A program made the translations under genes and the position numbers. A DNA stretch of 64,000 nt from Plasmodium relictum (taxonomy: Eukaryota; Apicomplexa; Aconoidasida; Haemosporida; Plasmodiidae), in NCBI RefSeq assembly GCF_900005765.1, contig NC_041686.1, positions 372,001 to 436,000 on the forward strand, in the 5' to 3' direction. A model generated the notes under the pieces. It was not told the origin of the DNA, searched no databases, and saw nothing but the letters and a program-made list of their open reading frames with translations. Positions 1 through 11,085 of the stretch are shown piece after piece; positions within the stretch are counted from its first letter, which is position 1, and each line of letters opens with the position of its first letter.

Positions 1-2560
1 TTTTCTTTAGCTCAATCTTATTTAAATTTTTCAACTACACTTTATCGATTCATTAATTTTAAATGCAATGAATATGAAAAATTGAAAGAAGTTCGCAAAG
101 ATAATATTCTTTACAATTATATAAATTTAAATAATTCTTTAAATAATTATAAAAACATAGGAAATAATTTAGGGATTAGTTTGGAGTTAGAAGAAGATAA
201 CATCAAAAAAATAAATAATGGTAAACTAAACTTTTATAAAAATGAAGGAGCAAATACAAATAAAACTAATTTAATTTGCGAGACAAATGAAAACGAGGTT
301 AATGAAGAAAGAAAAAAAACAAAAAATGAAAATGAAAATGAAGACTTTTTAATTTTACAAAATTATAACTCCTTAAATGTGAATGATGATGAATCATTTG
401 AATCTAATGAAGATAACTTCATTGATTTAGATAAGGAATTTGAAACAGATAATGAAAATGAAATTGAAGCAGATTCCAATTTATCTAATTCATGCCAGTT
501 AAATATATTCAGTGACTTAGGAAATTTTAATAAAACATATGATTGCGAAATTATAAAAGAAGAAATACGTAAAGAAAATAACAACGAAAATATAATTAAT
601 ACAAAAATAAATGAGAATAAAAATAAAAATTATAATAATGAAAATGAGTATAATGATTATGAAAATAATATGTATGATGAAAAGTTAGATATAATTAACT
701 TGATAAAAAAAGAAAATAGTCCTTCTTTATTAAATAATATCAGTGGAATAAACAATCAAAAAGAAGATAAGAGTAATTGCAGTTCTCTAAAATACAAAAC
801 AGAAGAAACAAAATCCGAAGAATTTCTTTTTTTAAATAATATAGCATATCAAAATGTCTCACTAGGTGAAATAGGGAATATCTTACACAAAAAAATTGAG
901 GGAAAAAGAGATGAAGAAATCCCACAAAATAGTTCCATAGAAGAAAAAATGTTTTATTCACAAAATGAAAATTTTTTAAAAAAAGAAGAAAATGTATTAC
1001 ATTTTGAAAAAGCGGAAAATTTAGATCATAATGAAACTAAGAATTTGGTACCAATTGATGAAAATGATGTTATCAAAAATAACAATTCTGATTTATTACT
1101 TTTGGAGAATAATGCACATGTAGATATACAGAGTATAACTAATATCAATAATTCTTCAAATATTACCTTACCAAAAACTCATAAAGATCTTAATAAAAAT
1201 CAAAATAAAAAAAAGAAAAAAATTAATAAAAAAAGTAATATCAAAAGTAAAGATATATTAAATGAAGATGAAATTTCTAATAATATTATCCCATTTTCTA
1301 TATTAAAAACGGAAGAAAAATATATTTGTTTTGAAGATGAAATTATTTTCAAATTTATATCAGAAAAAAACTATAGAAAATACGACAAATATGTGTTAAA
1401 CTTTCTAAATAATTATTTTGAGGAAGAAGAATTAAAAAGAAGAAATCAAGAATCAGAAAAAATAGATGAAATAGATATAAAAAAAAAAGAAATAGATAAA
1501 AATTACAATTCAGTTACGAATAAAAAAAAAAAAAATTTTAAAAAATTCGATGTTTCGAATAATAAAAAAAAAGTAAAAAAAAAAATAAAAAAAATTCAAG
1601 TGAAAAGATTTGTTCAATTTCAAAATCTAAGTAAAAATAAAATTTTCAACCAAAAGATCTTAAAAGGAAAAAAAAGAGCAATTAAAGATAGTTTTAAATT
1701 AAAAAATGAAAAATTAGATAACCAAACAAAAAAAGCAAATAAAAATGAATATTATGAAAGTTTTTTTATACCAAAAAATTTGAAAGAACCAAAATTTAAA
1801 GATAATGACAAACAGTTATATTATTTAGGAATAATATTAGATGAAATACATAATATTTTTTATAAAATTTTTGAACATTTCAAAACTTATAAAATCAGTG
1901 AAGAAAACTCTGATAATAATATATATAATTATTTTTTAAGATATCCAGTAGTAAGAACAATATTAATAGAATTTCGAAAACAAGTTCTAAGAGGTTAAAA
2001 AAAAAAAAATTATAACAAATATATGACTAAATGTAAAAATATAATTAATTTTATATTGTTTTTTGAACAAAAAAAAAAATAATGATATATTTTTAATATT
2101 CTACTATATATATGCAAATACTTTTTTTATTTTTAACAGATTGTATTTTTAATATATCTTTATTATCTGATGATATAAAGAGAAGTGACTTTATTGATCA
2201 AATAGTAAAATTAGGTGGAATTATAAATAATAAAAATTACACCCATTTACTAACAATAAATAATTTAGTAAAAAATGACAAATTGAAGAATGTTAAAATC
2301 TCTAATTTGATGTGGATAGAGAGAGCTTTATATACCTGGAAGTAATAATTTGAATCAAATAATATCTTTATTATTTACATATTTATTCTATATTTTTTAT
2401 ATTATTCCTTTATTTTTTTTTTATAATTTTTATCTTTTTTTTTTTTTTTTTTTTTTGTAGGAACATCGATACAAGATACTATAATGCCAATAATTGGGAG
2501 AGAACTCATAGAAATTTTTGGGATGTCATTGAATATGAAGAAAAAAAAAATATAAAATAA
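1..2560 (+). CDS. FCP1: RNA polymerase II CTD phosphatase FCP1, C-terminal part (5' end outside window)
   Basis: FCP1 dephosphorylates serines of the RNA polymerase II C-terminal repeat in the nucleus. Frame 1 is open from base 1, so the catalytic FCPH part lies upstream of the window. I join exons 1-1993, 2140-2341 and 2461-2560; both introns are GT...AG and the phases close exactly. The first exon is a long acidic/Asn-Lys low-complexity stretch followed by the FCP1-type helical segment (QLYYLGIILDEIH... and ILIEFRKQVLR), which in FCP1 proteins directly precedes the BRCT domain. The second and third exons supply a BRCT domain: DCIFNISLL, KLGGIINNKNYTHLLT, and the tryptophan helix ISNLMWIERALYTWK, ending about 25 residues later. 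An apparent separate small ORF starting at 2112 is only this BRCT exon read into its upstream intron. Assignment as FCP1 rather than another BRCT protein rests on the EFRKQVLR-BRCT order. The catalytic motif is not visible here. Confidence 0.8.
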
Positions 2561-3342
2561 AATAATTCATATATAAATTAAATTATATATATTCTTTTTA
2601 ATATTTTTAATAAATTTGTATATTTTGAATAATATCATTATTATAATTTTTGTCAATTTGTTCTGTTATTTTTTTTTTTTTTTTATTTTTATTTTTATTT
2701 CTATTTTTATTTTTTTTTTTTTTTATTTATTTTTTTAAATAAAGAATATATTTTACAAAGCAAGGAAAATATTTATTAATAATTTAATTTTTTGTGTTAC
2801 GATTAAAATTAAAAGAATATTAAAAAAATATAAAATAAAACTTAAAATTACAGGCTTTATATTATTTTCACTAGTTTCTTTTTATGCTTTATTTTTTCTC
2901 TTCTAATTTTTTTTCCTTTTTACCTTTATTATTAATCAGAAAATAAAAATTTGATATTTTTAAGTATATAATAAGAAATAAAATTATTATAGTAAAATTC
3001 ATTTCTTTTATTCTTAGTACTTTTTACCGATTGATCCACTCATATATATATATAGTTATTTTTGAAGATGATATGAAAATAAATGAATGAAAAAGAAAAA
3101 ATAAATTTTAAGATAATATAAATTTATATAGTTATGGATATGAAAAACAAGAATTAAATTTTAAGTATGAACGTGTGAAAAATAGAATATTTTTAAATAA
3201 AAAAAGGATGATTTTTAAGTTATATAATTTATTAATATTTCAAATTAATAATTGTTCAGCTTAAAAAAAAAAAAAAAAAAGGATAAACCTTTAAATATGT
3301 ATTCCTGAATACTTAAATTTTTTATGATAAGGAAAAAAAATT
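2561..3342. other. Intergenic gap, tandem genes
   Basis: AT-rich spacer between the FCP1 3' end and the next + strand gene. It contains long T runs and short TTTTA/TTTTTA repeats near 2660-2730 and an A run at 3261-3280. I see no ORF or structured RNA in it. Confidence 0.6.
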
Positions 3343-5397
3343 ATGAATGTAAGCCAAATAAGAAGAAAAGTAGATCCTTCATTGATTGTAAGCAAAAGAT
3401 TACCTTCTTTTTTAAAAAAAGAGAAGATAATTTTAAAAAAAAATGACTTTAAAAAAAATGTAAAATATAATCAAATTCCTCGATCTGTCCAAGACATCAT
3501 TAAATTCACTAAAAAAAATAAACTTTATGATGATGGTAATGTGATAAATAAAAATAAGTTGATATTTATCAATAATTTGCTAAATGAAATCATGAAAAAC
3601 AAAGTCTTGCTGACATCTGGTTCAATATACGAAATATATCGTTGCCTTTATAAGCTAAATTTATTTAAAATTGATATTATTTGTAATTTATATAGTATAT
3701 TAATAAATAATACTATTGATTTTTCAAGTATCAGTGGGTATGTTAACTGTAATTTTAAAGATTTAATGAATATTACCAAATATTTATATCATTTTCAATC
3801 TATATGTAATACTAATATTCATTCTATTCTCTACAATAATGATTATGATTTTAAATTAAAAATTGTTGATAGATACCTTAAAGAAAATTTTAAAAATAGA
3901 AATATACATATATATAATAATATATATAACTACATCGTAAAATATAATAATCACAATAATATAGATATTCTGATTTATTCTTTGATTAAATATAAAAATT
4001 CAGATAAAGAAAAGGAAGAAACTAAAAGAAAAGTTGAAAATAATATAAAGAATTGTAAAAATAATAGTGAAAACGTTTCTACATTAAATAAAAATGAACA
4101 AAATAATTTTAATGATAAGAAAATAAAAGAGAATAAAGAATTATTAATTGAGTATATAAACTCGTCTTATAAATTAAATGATATGTTTAATTTTTTGTTG
4201 AATAAATTATTAACATATTTTAATGAGAATTCTAACTCATTCGACTTTTTTAATCTAAAATTATTATTTTTCTTTTTAGGAAAATTTCAAAAATATGACA
4301 TGACAATTTTAGAAAAAATCTCTAACAGAATGATAGAAGAGATTGAAAAAATGAAAACTAATCCTAAATTACTTGATGAAAGACATGGAGAAGAAAATAA
4401 AAAGTACAATTATGCAAATAATAGAATAAAGAAATTAAAAAAAAAATATATGAATACATTTATGAAAATTAATTCAAAGGAGTTTCTTATTATACCATAT
4501 GCAATTGGTACTTCTATGAATACCTATTTTAATAATTACTTAATTGAATATGTAAATATATATATATTAAGCTTAATTAATTCCAGAGTTAATTGTGATA
4601 TTGTCAATTTTACCTACTGTTTAATAGGATATAAATATATTATGCTAAATTTTTTTATTTTATATAATATATTTTTGTTTAAAGAAAAATGCTCAAAAAA
4701 CAAAAAACTTTTAAATAAATATAATATTTTTTTTAAAAAATTAATTAATAATGTAACAGATTTTAAAAACACAGAAAGAATAAAAAAAATTGAAAAGGAT
4801 GAAATAAAGAAAATGAATAGCGTTTATAATAGAATTTATAATGATGTAGAAAAAGAGTTAAATAACAGTACCTTCAATGATATAAAAAAGACAAATGACA
4901 CTAATAATGAAAATTATGACAATTTAAAAAAAAAAGAAAAATATTTTAATAATGAATGTAGAGTATATACAACAGATAGTTCAAATAAAATTTATGCAAA
5001 TCAAATGAAAAATTTAGATGATTCATATTATATTTTTAATTTATTGCTTAAGGAATTTCAAATTAATTTAGAACAAATTTCTTTAATAAACTTTGATAAA
5101 AACTCTTTTTATCAAAAATACAACAGTGAACAACTTCAGAAATTTTATTTTTATTATAAAAACTTATTTAATAAAGTATATAATTATTCTATATTCTTAT
5201 TAAATAAGTATGATATTAGTGAAATGTTAAAAATTTATAAAAATTTAAAATCTTTGTCAGTAAATGATGAAATAATTAATAAAGTATATACAGAAGTTCT
5301 TTATGAAAAAATTATATTAAATTCGGAATCAAAAAATGTTTCAAGTCTATTGAAATTTATTTGCAATAGAAAAATGCAAAAAATTAGCGGAAAATAA
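3343..5397 (+). CDS. Conserved-looking protein of unknown function, 684 aa
   Basis: Single exon, ATG at 3343 in an A-rich start context, stop at 5397. I do not recognise a family. The N terminus (about 45 residues) is rich in Lys/Arg and poor in acidic residues, so a mitochondrial or apicoplast targeting role is possible but unproven. Most of the rest looks all-helical, with repeated Leu/Ile/Tyr/Phe-spaced segments broken by low-complexity Asn/Lys/Glu loops (about residues 225-270 and 475-560). This texture resembles the helical-repeat organellar RNA-binding proteins of apicomplexans, but no RAP domain is visible at the C terminus. By gene counting it would correspond to the gene between FCP1 and ATG18 on P. 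falciparum chromosome 10. Confidence 0.8.
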   Translation: MNVSQIRRKVDPSLIVSKRLPSFLKKEKIILKKNDFKKNVKYNQIPRSVQDIIKFTKKNKLYDDGNVINKNKLIFINNLLNEIMKNKVLLTSGSIYEIYRCLYKLNLFKIDIICNLYSILINNTIDFSSISGYVNCNFKDLMNITKYLYHFQSICNTNIHSILYNNDYDFKLKIVDRYLKENFKNRNIHIYNNIYNYIVKYNNHNNIDILIYSLIKYKNSDKEKEETKRKVENNIKNCKNNSENVSTLNKNEQNNFNDKKIKENKELLIEYINSSYKLNDMFNFLLNKLLTYFNENSNSFDFFNLKLLFFFLGKFQKYDMTILEKISNRMIEEIEKMKTNPKLLDERHGEENKKYNYANNRIKKLKKKYMNTFMKINSKEFLIIPYAIGTSMNTYFNNYLIEYVNIYILSLINSRVNCDIVNFTYCLIGYKYIMLNFFILYNIFLFKEKCSKNKKLLNKYNIFFKKLINNVTDFKNTERIKKIEKDEIKKMNSVYNRIYNDVEKELNNSTFNDIKKTNDTNNENYDNLKKKEKYFNNECRVYTTDSSNKIYANQMKNLDDSYYIFNLLLKEFQINLEQISLINFDKNSFYQKYNSEQLQKFYFYYKNLFNKVYNYSIFLLNKYDISEMLKIYKNLKSLSVNDEIINKVYTEVLYEKIILNSESKNVSSLLKFICNRKMQKISGK

Positions 5398-6044
5398 TAT
5401 TTCTTAAAAAACTAAATTTTAAAATTGTGAAAAAGAAAAAAAAAAAAAAGGAAAATAAAGTAAAATAAAATAATAAAATATAATCTTTTTTTTTTTTTTT
5501 TTCATTTTTTTTATTTCAATGCACACAAAAAAACGTATATAAATACCACTATTATACAATAATACTTATAAAGCATTATCATATTTTAAAATATGTGTAA
5601 AAAAAGGTAATTTTAATAAAAAAAAAAAATTATGAATGTGAGTTTTTTTTTTTTTTAAATGATAACTTACTATTAAAATAATATGTAAATAAAATGAATC
5701 TATTTCATGCAATATTTTTATATTTATAAAAATATTTTATTATGTATGCAAATAACATTAACATATATATAAACATTTAAAATTATATTTTTTAATAATT
5801 ATTTATATACTCTATTTTTCAATAATAATTTATAAATTAAAATTTTTTTAATTTTCAAAACTAATACAAAAATTAATATAAAAGATATGAAAAATGCAAA
5901 ATTTGTATTATGCATATAGAACATATGCAAATGTAATTATATTTATAAAGGAAATATTTTTAAAAATTATTTATAATTTATAATAAAATATGTATATATG
6001 AACTAAATATGCATGAAAATCTTTTAATAATATATTACTGAAAG
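5398..6044. other. Convergent intergenic gap
   Basis: Shared 3' flank between the 684-aa gene (+) and ATG18 (-). It has poly(A)/poly(T) tracts at 5430-5450, 5488-5502 and 5620-5655 and otherwise shows nothing recognisable. Confidence 0.6.
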
Positions 6045-7303
6045 TTAGTCAAAACTATGAGAAGATATTTTAAACATTTCTCCTCCTATATGTTCATTAA
6101 ACCTTAATTTATAAATAATACCATTGGAGCATATAACAATAATACAATTTTGATCATTAACAAAAGCACATATTGAGGAAATTTTCTTTCCTGGTAATTT
6201 ATAAGAAGCAAAACTCCATTCACTATTTAGATATGGATGGCAAGGCAATAAGCACTTTAATGTAGACTTTTTATTCTTTGTTTCTTTTTCATAATGTAGT
6301 AAAGCTGGAGATGACATGTTTTTCCCTTTACATATAATATCAACTTTTCTTAAGGGCCTTTTTTTTTTATAAATAGAAAATACATGAACTGTATTTCTAC
6401 TAGAAGTTAGACATAGCCAATTATTATCTTCACTAATATTTAATGAAAGAATTTTAGCATTTGTTGTCCCTCTTCTAAATTCATTTAATAAAGTTCCATC
6501 TAATGTGTTAAATAATCTTATAATAGTTCCCTTAACAGATGAAGTAACTAATAACTTTCCATCATTACTTAAATTTATGCAACCAATAGAGTTATCATGG
6601 GCATATATACTTAAATTTGTTTTAAAATTAATATATGGTAATTCTTCATAAATGTTTTCACTTGAGTTAATTTCAAATATATGAATATTTACTCTACCTT
6701 TTATAGGAGATAAATATGCAATAATTATATTTTTATCAATATTTGACAAACAACATAGCCCTGAAACATTTTTTGATGTGTTTAATGTTTCTAATAAAAT
6801 AATATCTTTTAATCTATATATACACAATTTATATTCTAATATTACAACGATTATTTCTCTTAATAATCTAACACCAATAATATTAGAAGAAAATGTTAAT
6901 TTTGCTATTTCTCTCATTTGCCTATCATCCCATATAATCAAAACATTTTTAGCCCACTTCCCTTTTTTATCATTTTTATTTCCAGTAATAGCTAAAATGT
7001 TACATCTATACAACATTTCAGCTAAATACAATCCATTTTTGTTTCTGTCAGTTAAATCTGAAAATATATATTAACACAAATAATGTTATGAGTAACCACT
7101 ATGTAAATTAACTTTTAATTTATCATATGTATGCATTATAAAAAAAATTCTAAGTTTTCATTTTCTAAATTACCTCTACTATATGTTTGTGTAAATGGAT
7201 TGGTATTATAAATCTTAAATCCTTTTTCATTAGCCATGCACAAGCACCCATAGTCTTGATTAAATGATATATATCTATTATTATCTAGTCTTAACGATAC
7301 CAT
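6045..7303 (-). CDS. ATG18: Autophagy-related protein 18 (PROPPIN/WIPI family), 380 aa, two exons
   Basis: ATG18 is a seven-bladed beta-propeller that binds PI3P and, in Plasmodium, is known to support apicoplast biogenesis and ATG8 lipidation. Exon 1 is 7303-7174 and exon 2 is 7057-6045; the intron is GT...AG and joins in phase 1 to give 380 codons. Exon 1 supplies the first blade (MVSLRLDNNRYISFNQDYGC...), continuing across the splice as DLTDRNKNGLYLAEMLYR. The family hallmark FRRG, which forms the two phosphoinositide-binding sites, is at residues 237-240, just after the blade containing HDNSIGCINLSNDGKLLVTSS. The length is normal for the WIPI3/4-like group. It is divergent from the RING gene, with 1.3 kb of promoter DNA between. 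A call starting at the in-frame TTG near 7031 would lose the first blade. Confidence 0.93.
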
Positions 7304-8649
7304 TTTTTTTTTTTTTTTATGGACAATTAATTTTAGAATAATAAAAGAATAAAATAAAATAAAGAAGAAAAATATAATTTAACAATAAAAAACAATATAT
7401 ATACATATATATAGATTTATAATTTAAATATAAACGAATTCTTAATGTTTAGTCTTAGATAATTATTTGACAAACGTATATACTTATTTTTGTTTTCCTA
7501 TAAAAGACTTATTTTCATTATATTTATTTTCTGCATTATTTAAAAATAAGATCTAAAAGAATTAAAAAAAAGAATTTATAAATAAATGATTATTATTAAT
7601 TTAGAGAAAAAAAAAAAAATTAATAAAAACTATCAAGTGATATAATAAACATTTAGAGCGCACGTCGTGGTATATACTTTTTTCAAACTTTATTAAACAA
7701 ATAAGATAAAATGAAATAACAATTTACTTTAAAAAATTGATTTCAAAAATTATTAAAAAAAAAAGTATAATATATTTATATATGTACTGTTTTAAAGAAA
7801 TCTAAGAAAAAAAAAAAAGAAAAAAAAAAGTGAAAAATTATAGGATATTAAATATTATAAAAATAGAAAAAAAAATAAATAACTTAAACTAATTTAAACT
7901 ATAATTGATTAAAATAAAATATGATAAAAATAAAATGAATTAAAATATTATTTACAATATGCTAAGTTAAAAATCGTTTAGAAAACATTTAGCCACCTTT
8001 TAGTAATTTTAATAGAATAAATGTTTATCAATTTTACAAAAAATAAAAAAATATATAATTCCCCAATATTATAAATATATAATTCCAATATACGAATTAA
8101 AACGTTCAATAAAATGACATACATTTTTTTAATATATTTATTTTTTTCTTATAGAAAAAATAAAATTTACAAATAATACAATATTTTATCAATAAGAATT
8201 TTAGATATATTAAAATTTAATATTAAATAAAAAAAAAAAAACAACATAAAATTAGATACTTTTTTAATAGAATTAGCTCTTCACATCTTTTTATATAAAT
8301 TAATATAAATATTAAAAAAGATCAAATAAAAAAAAAAAAAAAGGAAATTATAGAAAATTATGTTTTGTTCAAATTTCAAAAAAAAAAAAATATATATATA
8401 TATATATATTTTTTTTAATTTTCTTCTTTTTATTTCTGTATATATCTTTTTTTTTTTTCATTTTAAATTCACCAAAAGCTCATTATTTAAATTAATAAAA
8501 AATTTTGGGCCTTTGTGTATATTTTTTTTTTTTTATTTTCTATATAATATTTTGTTATTATTATTCTAAAACAAATACTATTATATTAATTTTTCTTATT
8601 ACCATATAAAAACTTGAATCTTTTATTTGAATATTGTTTTATAATAAAC
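7304..8649. other. Divergent promoter region, ATG18 / RING gene
   Basis: 1.35 kb between two divergent start codons. It has many A and T runs, a TA run at 8388-8410, and one unusually GC-rich 15-nt word at 7656-7670. A short ORF at 8360-8569 is made of Phe/Ile/Tyr homopolymer codons and is not credible as a gene. Confidence 0.6.
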
Positions 8650-10607
8650 ATGAGTATATTATCACTTTTTCATATATCTTCTCCATTTTTACGAACTAAC
8701 TGCTTAGAAAAAAAAGAAATTTTTGAAAGTAGAAATGAAAAAGAAAAACTATGGATATGATATATTAATAATCATATCATATTTTCATATGTATATATAT
8801 ATATATATTTATGTAATGTTTTAAAATAATTTTTTTAATCTTTTTTAATATTATTTTGATAGATTTCATTTGCTCTGTCTGCTTAGATTTATGTGATACC
8901 CCAGTAATAACATTATGTAATCATATATGGTTAGTTTATTATTTTATTTATATACTTTACTTTTTTTTATTTTTATTTTTTCTAATTTTACATAATTTTT
9001 TTACCTAATTTTTTAAATATATAGTTGTTATAAATGTATGTATTATTCTCTTCTTCATAAAAGAAACTGCCCGATATGTAAACAGATAATTAGAATTAAT
9101 AATTTAAAAAAAATTTCAGGTAATATTGTATAATTCTTTTTTTTTTTTTTTTTTTTTGCAATTAAAAAAATCCTTTTTTTCTGTGTATTTTATCAACAAT
9201 AAGTTATTGTTATATTTTTAATGTTTTAATAGTTCTGTTTCAAGTGATATTATTTAAATTTATTTTTATTTAGTCTCTTTTTTTTTTTTTTATTTATCAT
9301 TGTAAAAAGTTTTCATATGTGAAATATCATTTATTAATACAGGAAAAAGAAAAAGGGAATATGAAGAATTAAGAATAAAATGCTATTTATGTGGAAATAA
9401 AATGAAAATAAAAAATCATAAAAAACACTTAAATGAATGTGAATATAGAAAATGTAAGAATTATATTTTAGGATGTGAATATTATGATAAAAAAAATAAA
9501 ATAAAATTACATGAAGAGTTATGTGAACATAGATTGATAAGTTGTTCTAGTTGTTCTAATTTATTTTACTTTAAAAATAGAATCTTCATGTTAACATTAA
9601 AAGAAAAAAATGAACTTAGTATGCGTAGCTCATATACATACTATTCCTTTTACTATAATCTATTACTTAATACTAATTTTAATTTCAAAAATTATCAAAC
9701 AAATATTAATAATGATTTTCATTATAATAATTATATAACTAGGACAATAAATAACTTCAGGAGTTCTCAATATTCACTTGATCAGTTATATGCTAGTAAT
9801 AATAATAATAATAATAGCAGTACTTATAATAATAATAATCAAAATCAAATTGTTTATAATGATGATGGAAACATTTACAGTAATAAGGAACATATCATCA
9901 ATGATAACAATAATGATCTTGTATTAAATAATAAAATTGATAATACTGAAAAGAATATTAATGTAATTAATAATCAATTAACAAATAATTCTTCAAGAAT
10001 AAATGAATTAAAAATGAATAACATAGATAATAATTCCATCACTAATTTAAATAATAATAATAAAAATCACTTAAATAATACTGCTAATAATAGAAAATAC
10101 GATAATCACCAAAAAATAAATGAATATATTAAAAATAAAGAAGATTATAATAATGAAGAATCGACAAATTTTGATTTATTAAATAATAAATATGATGATA
10201 CAAGTTCTAGTGAAAATGATAATTCAAGTAACGAAGAATTTTTAAATATATTACCCCTAAGAAAAAAATTTAATTTTAAAGAAAAAAATAGTAAAGACAT
10301 AATCATAATAATAGAAGAATTATTTCAATTTGATAATATTGACATGAGTAATATTTATTTAGAAAATAAAGAGTTATTTTTATGCAATAAAACTTGTTTC
10401 AATAATACAATTAAAAAACTTAGGCAAGAATTAGAAAGAGCTTTATTATTATTATATTTTTGCTGTTGTATAGGTATGCCTGTTATGTTTACACTTGGTG
10501 GAATTAGCTATGTTATAACGAAAGGATTATTCAAATTCTCTTTTTTAATAACTAATACCTTTTTAAATTTATCTCACAAACTTATTTTTAAAATATTTAA
10601 TATTTAA
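8650..10607 (+). CDS. RING / TRAF-type zinc finger protein with C-terminal membrane region, probable E3 ubiquitin ligase, 501 aa
   Basis: Four exons: 8650-8728, 8863-8929, 9025-9119, 9343-10607; all introns are GT...AG and phases close to 502 codons. The assembled N terminus has a perfect C3HC4 RING: C30, C33, C45, H47, C50, C53, C64, C67, in a setting (ICSVCLDLCDTPVITLCNH) like the RNF5/RNF185 ER ligases. Directly after it (residues about 94-150) comes a Cys/His-rich TRAF-like zinc finger (CYLCG, NHKKHLNEC, KLHEELCEH, CSSC). The middle is Asn-rich low complexity (residues about 245-340). The C terminus (about 445-495) carries one or two hydrophobic membrane segments ending in an amphipathic tail. 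I infer a membrane-bound E3 ligase, probably of the ER or another secretory compartment; the membrane is not shown by sequence. Exon 1 is short and its start less certain than the rest. Confidence 0.85.
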
Positions 10608-11085
10608 AAATCAAATAAAAATTAATTTTTTTTTGTTAAAAAATTTTTATGTTTTTTTTTTTTTTCTTATATTTGAAATATATATAATGATTATTTTTTT
10701 TAAAGAAAAAGGAAAAAAAAAAAATTTATGTATTTATGAAAAAATTAAAGTAATCTGTATTTTATTATCTTAAAAATTTTTTTAGGATTGTAAAAATATA
10801 TGTTTTAACTTTTAGCTAAATTTAAATAAAAATTATAAATGTTTATTTTAAAATAATGTAATGATAGCAATAAAATATAATTAATTAAATATATATATAA
10901 ACTAATGAGTTCTTAATATTTTGCTATTAAAAATCCTATATATTATTTTTTATTATATAACAATATATAGAAGTGTAAATGTTACAATTATGTAATTGTA
11001 TGCTTATGTATTTATATATGTATTTTCTTCTATTTCCTTTTTTTTTTTGTCTTTATATCTTATTAAAATTTTTAATTTTTATTAT
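10608..11085. other. Convergent intergenic gap
   Basis: 3' flank shared by the RING gene (+) and UTP13 (-). AT-rich with poly(T) runs at 10650-10666 and 11037-11049; nothing else seen. Confidence 0.6.

Noticed and set aside
2112-2345. Separate 77-aa gene
   Set aside because: It is the second exon of FCP1 (BRCT domain); the first nine codons lie in the upstream intron.
8360-8569. Small Phe/Ile/Tyr-rich membrane protein
   Set aside because: Derived from poly(T) and TA runs in a divergent promoter; composition and context are non-coding.
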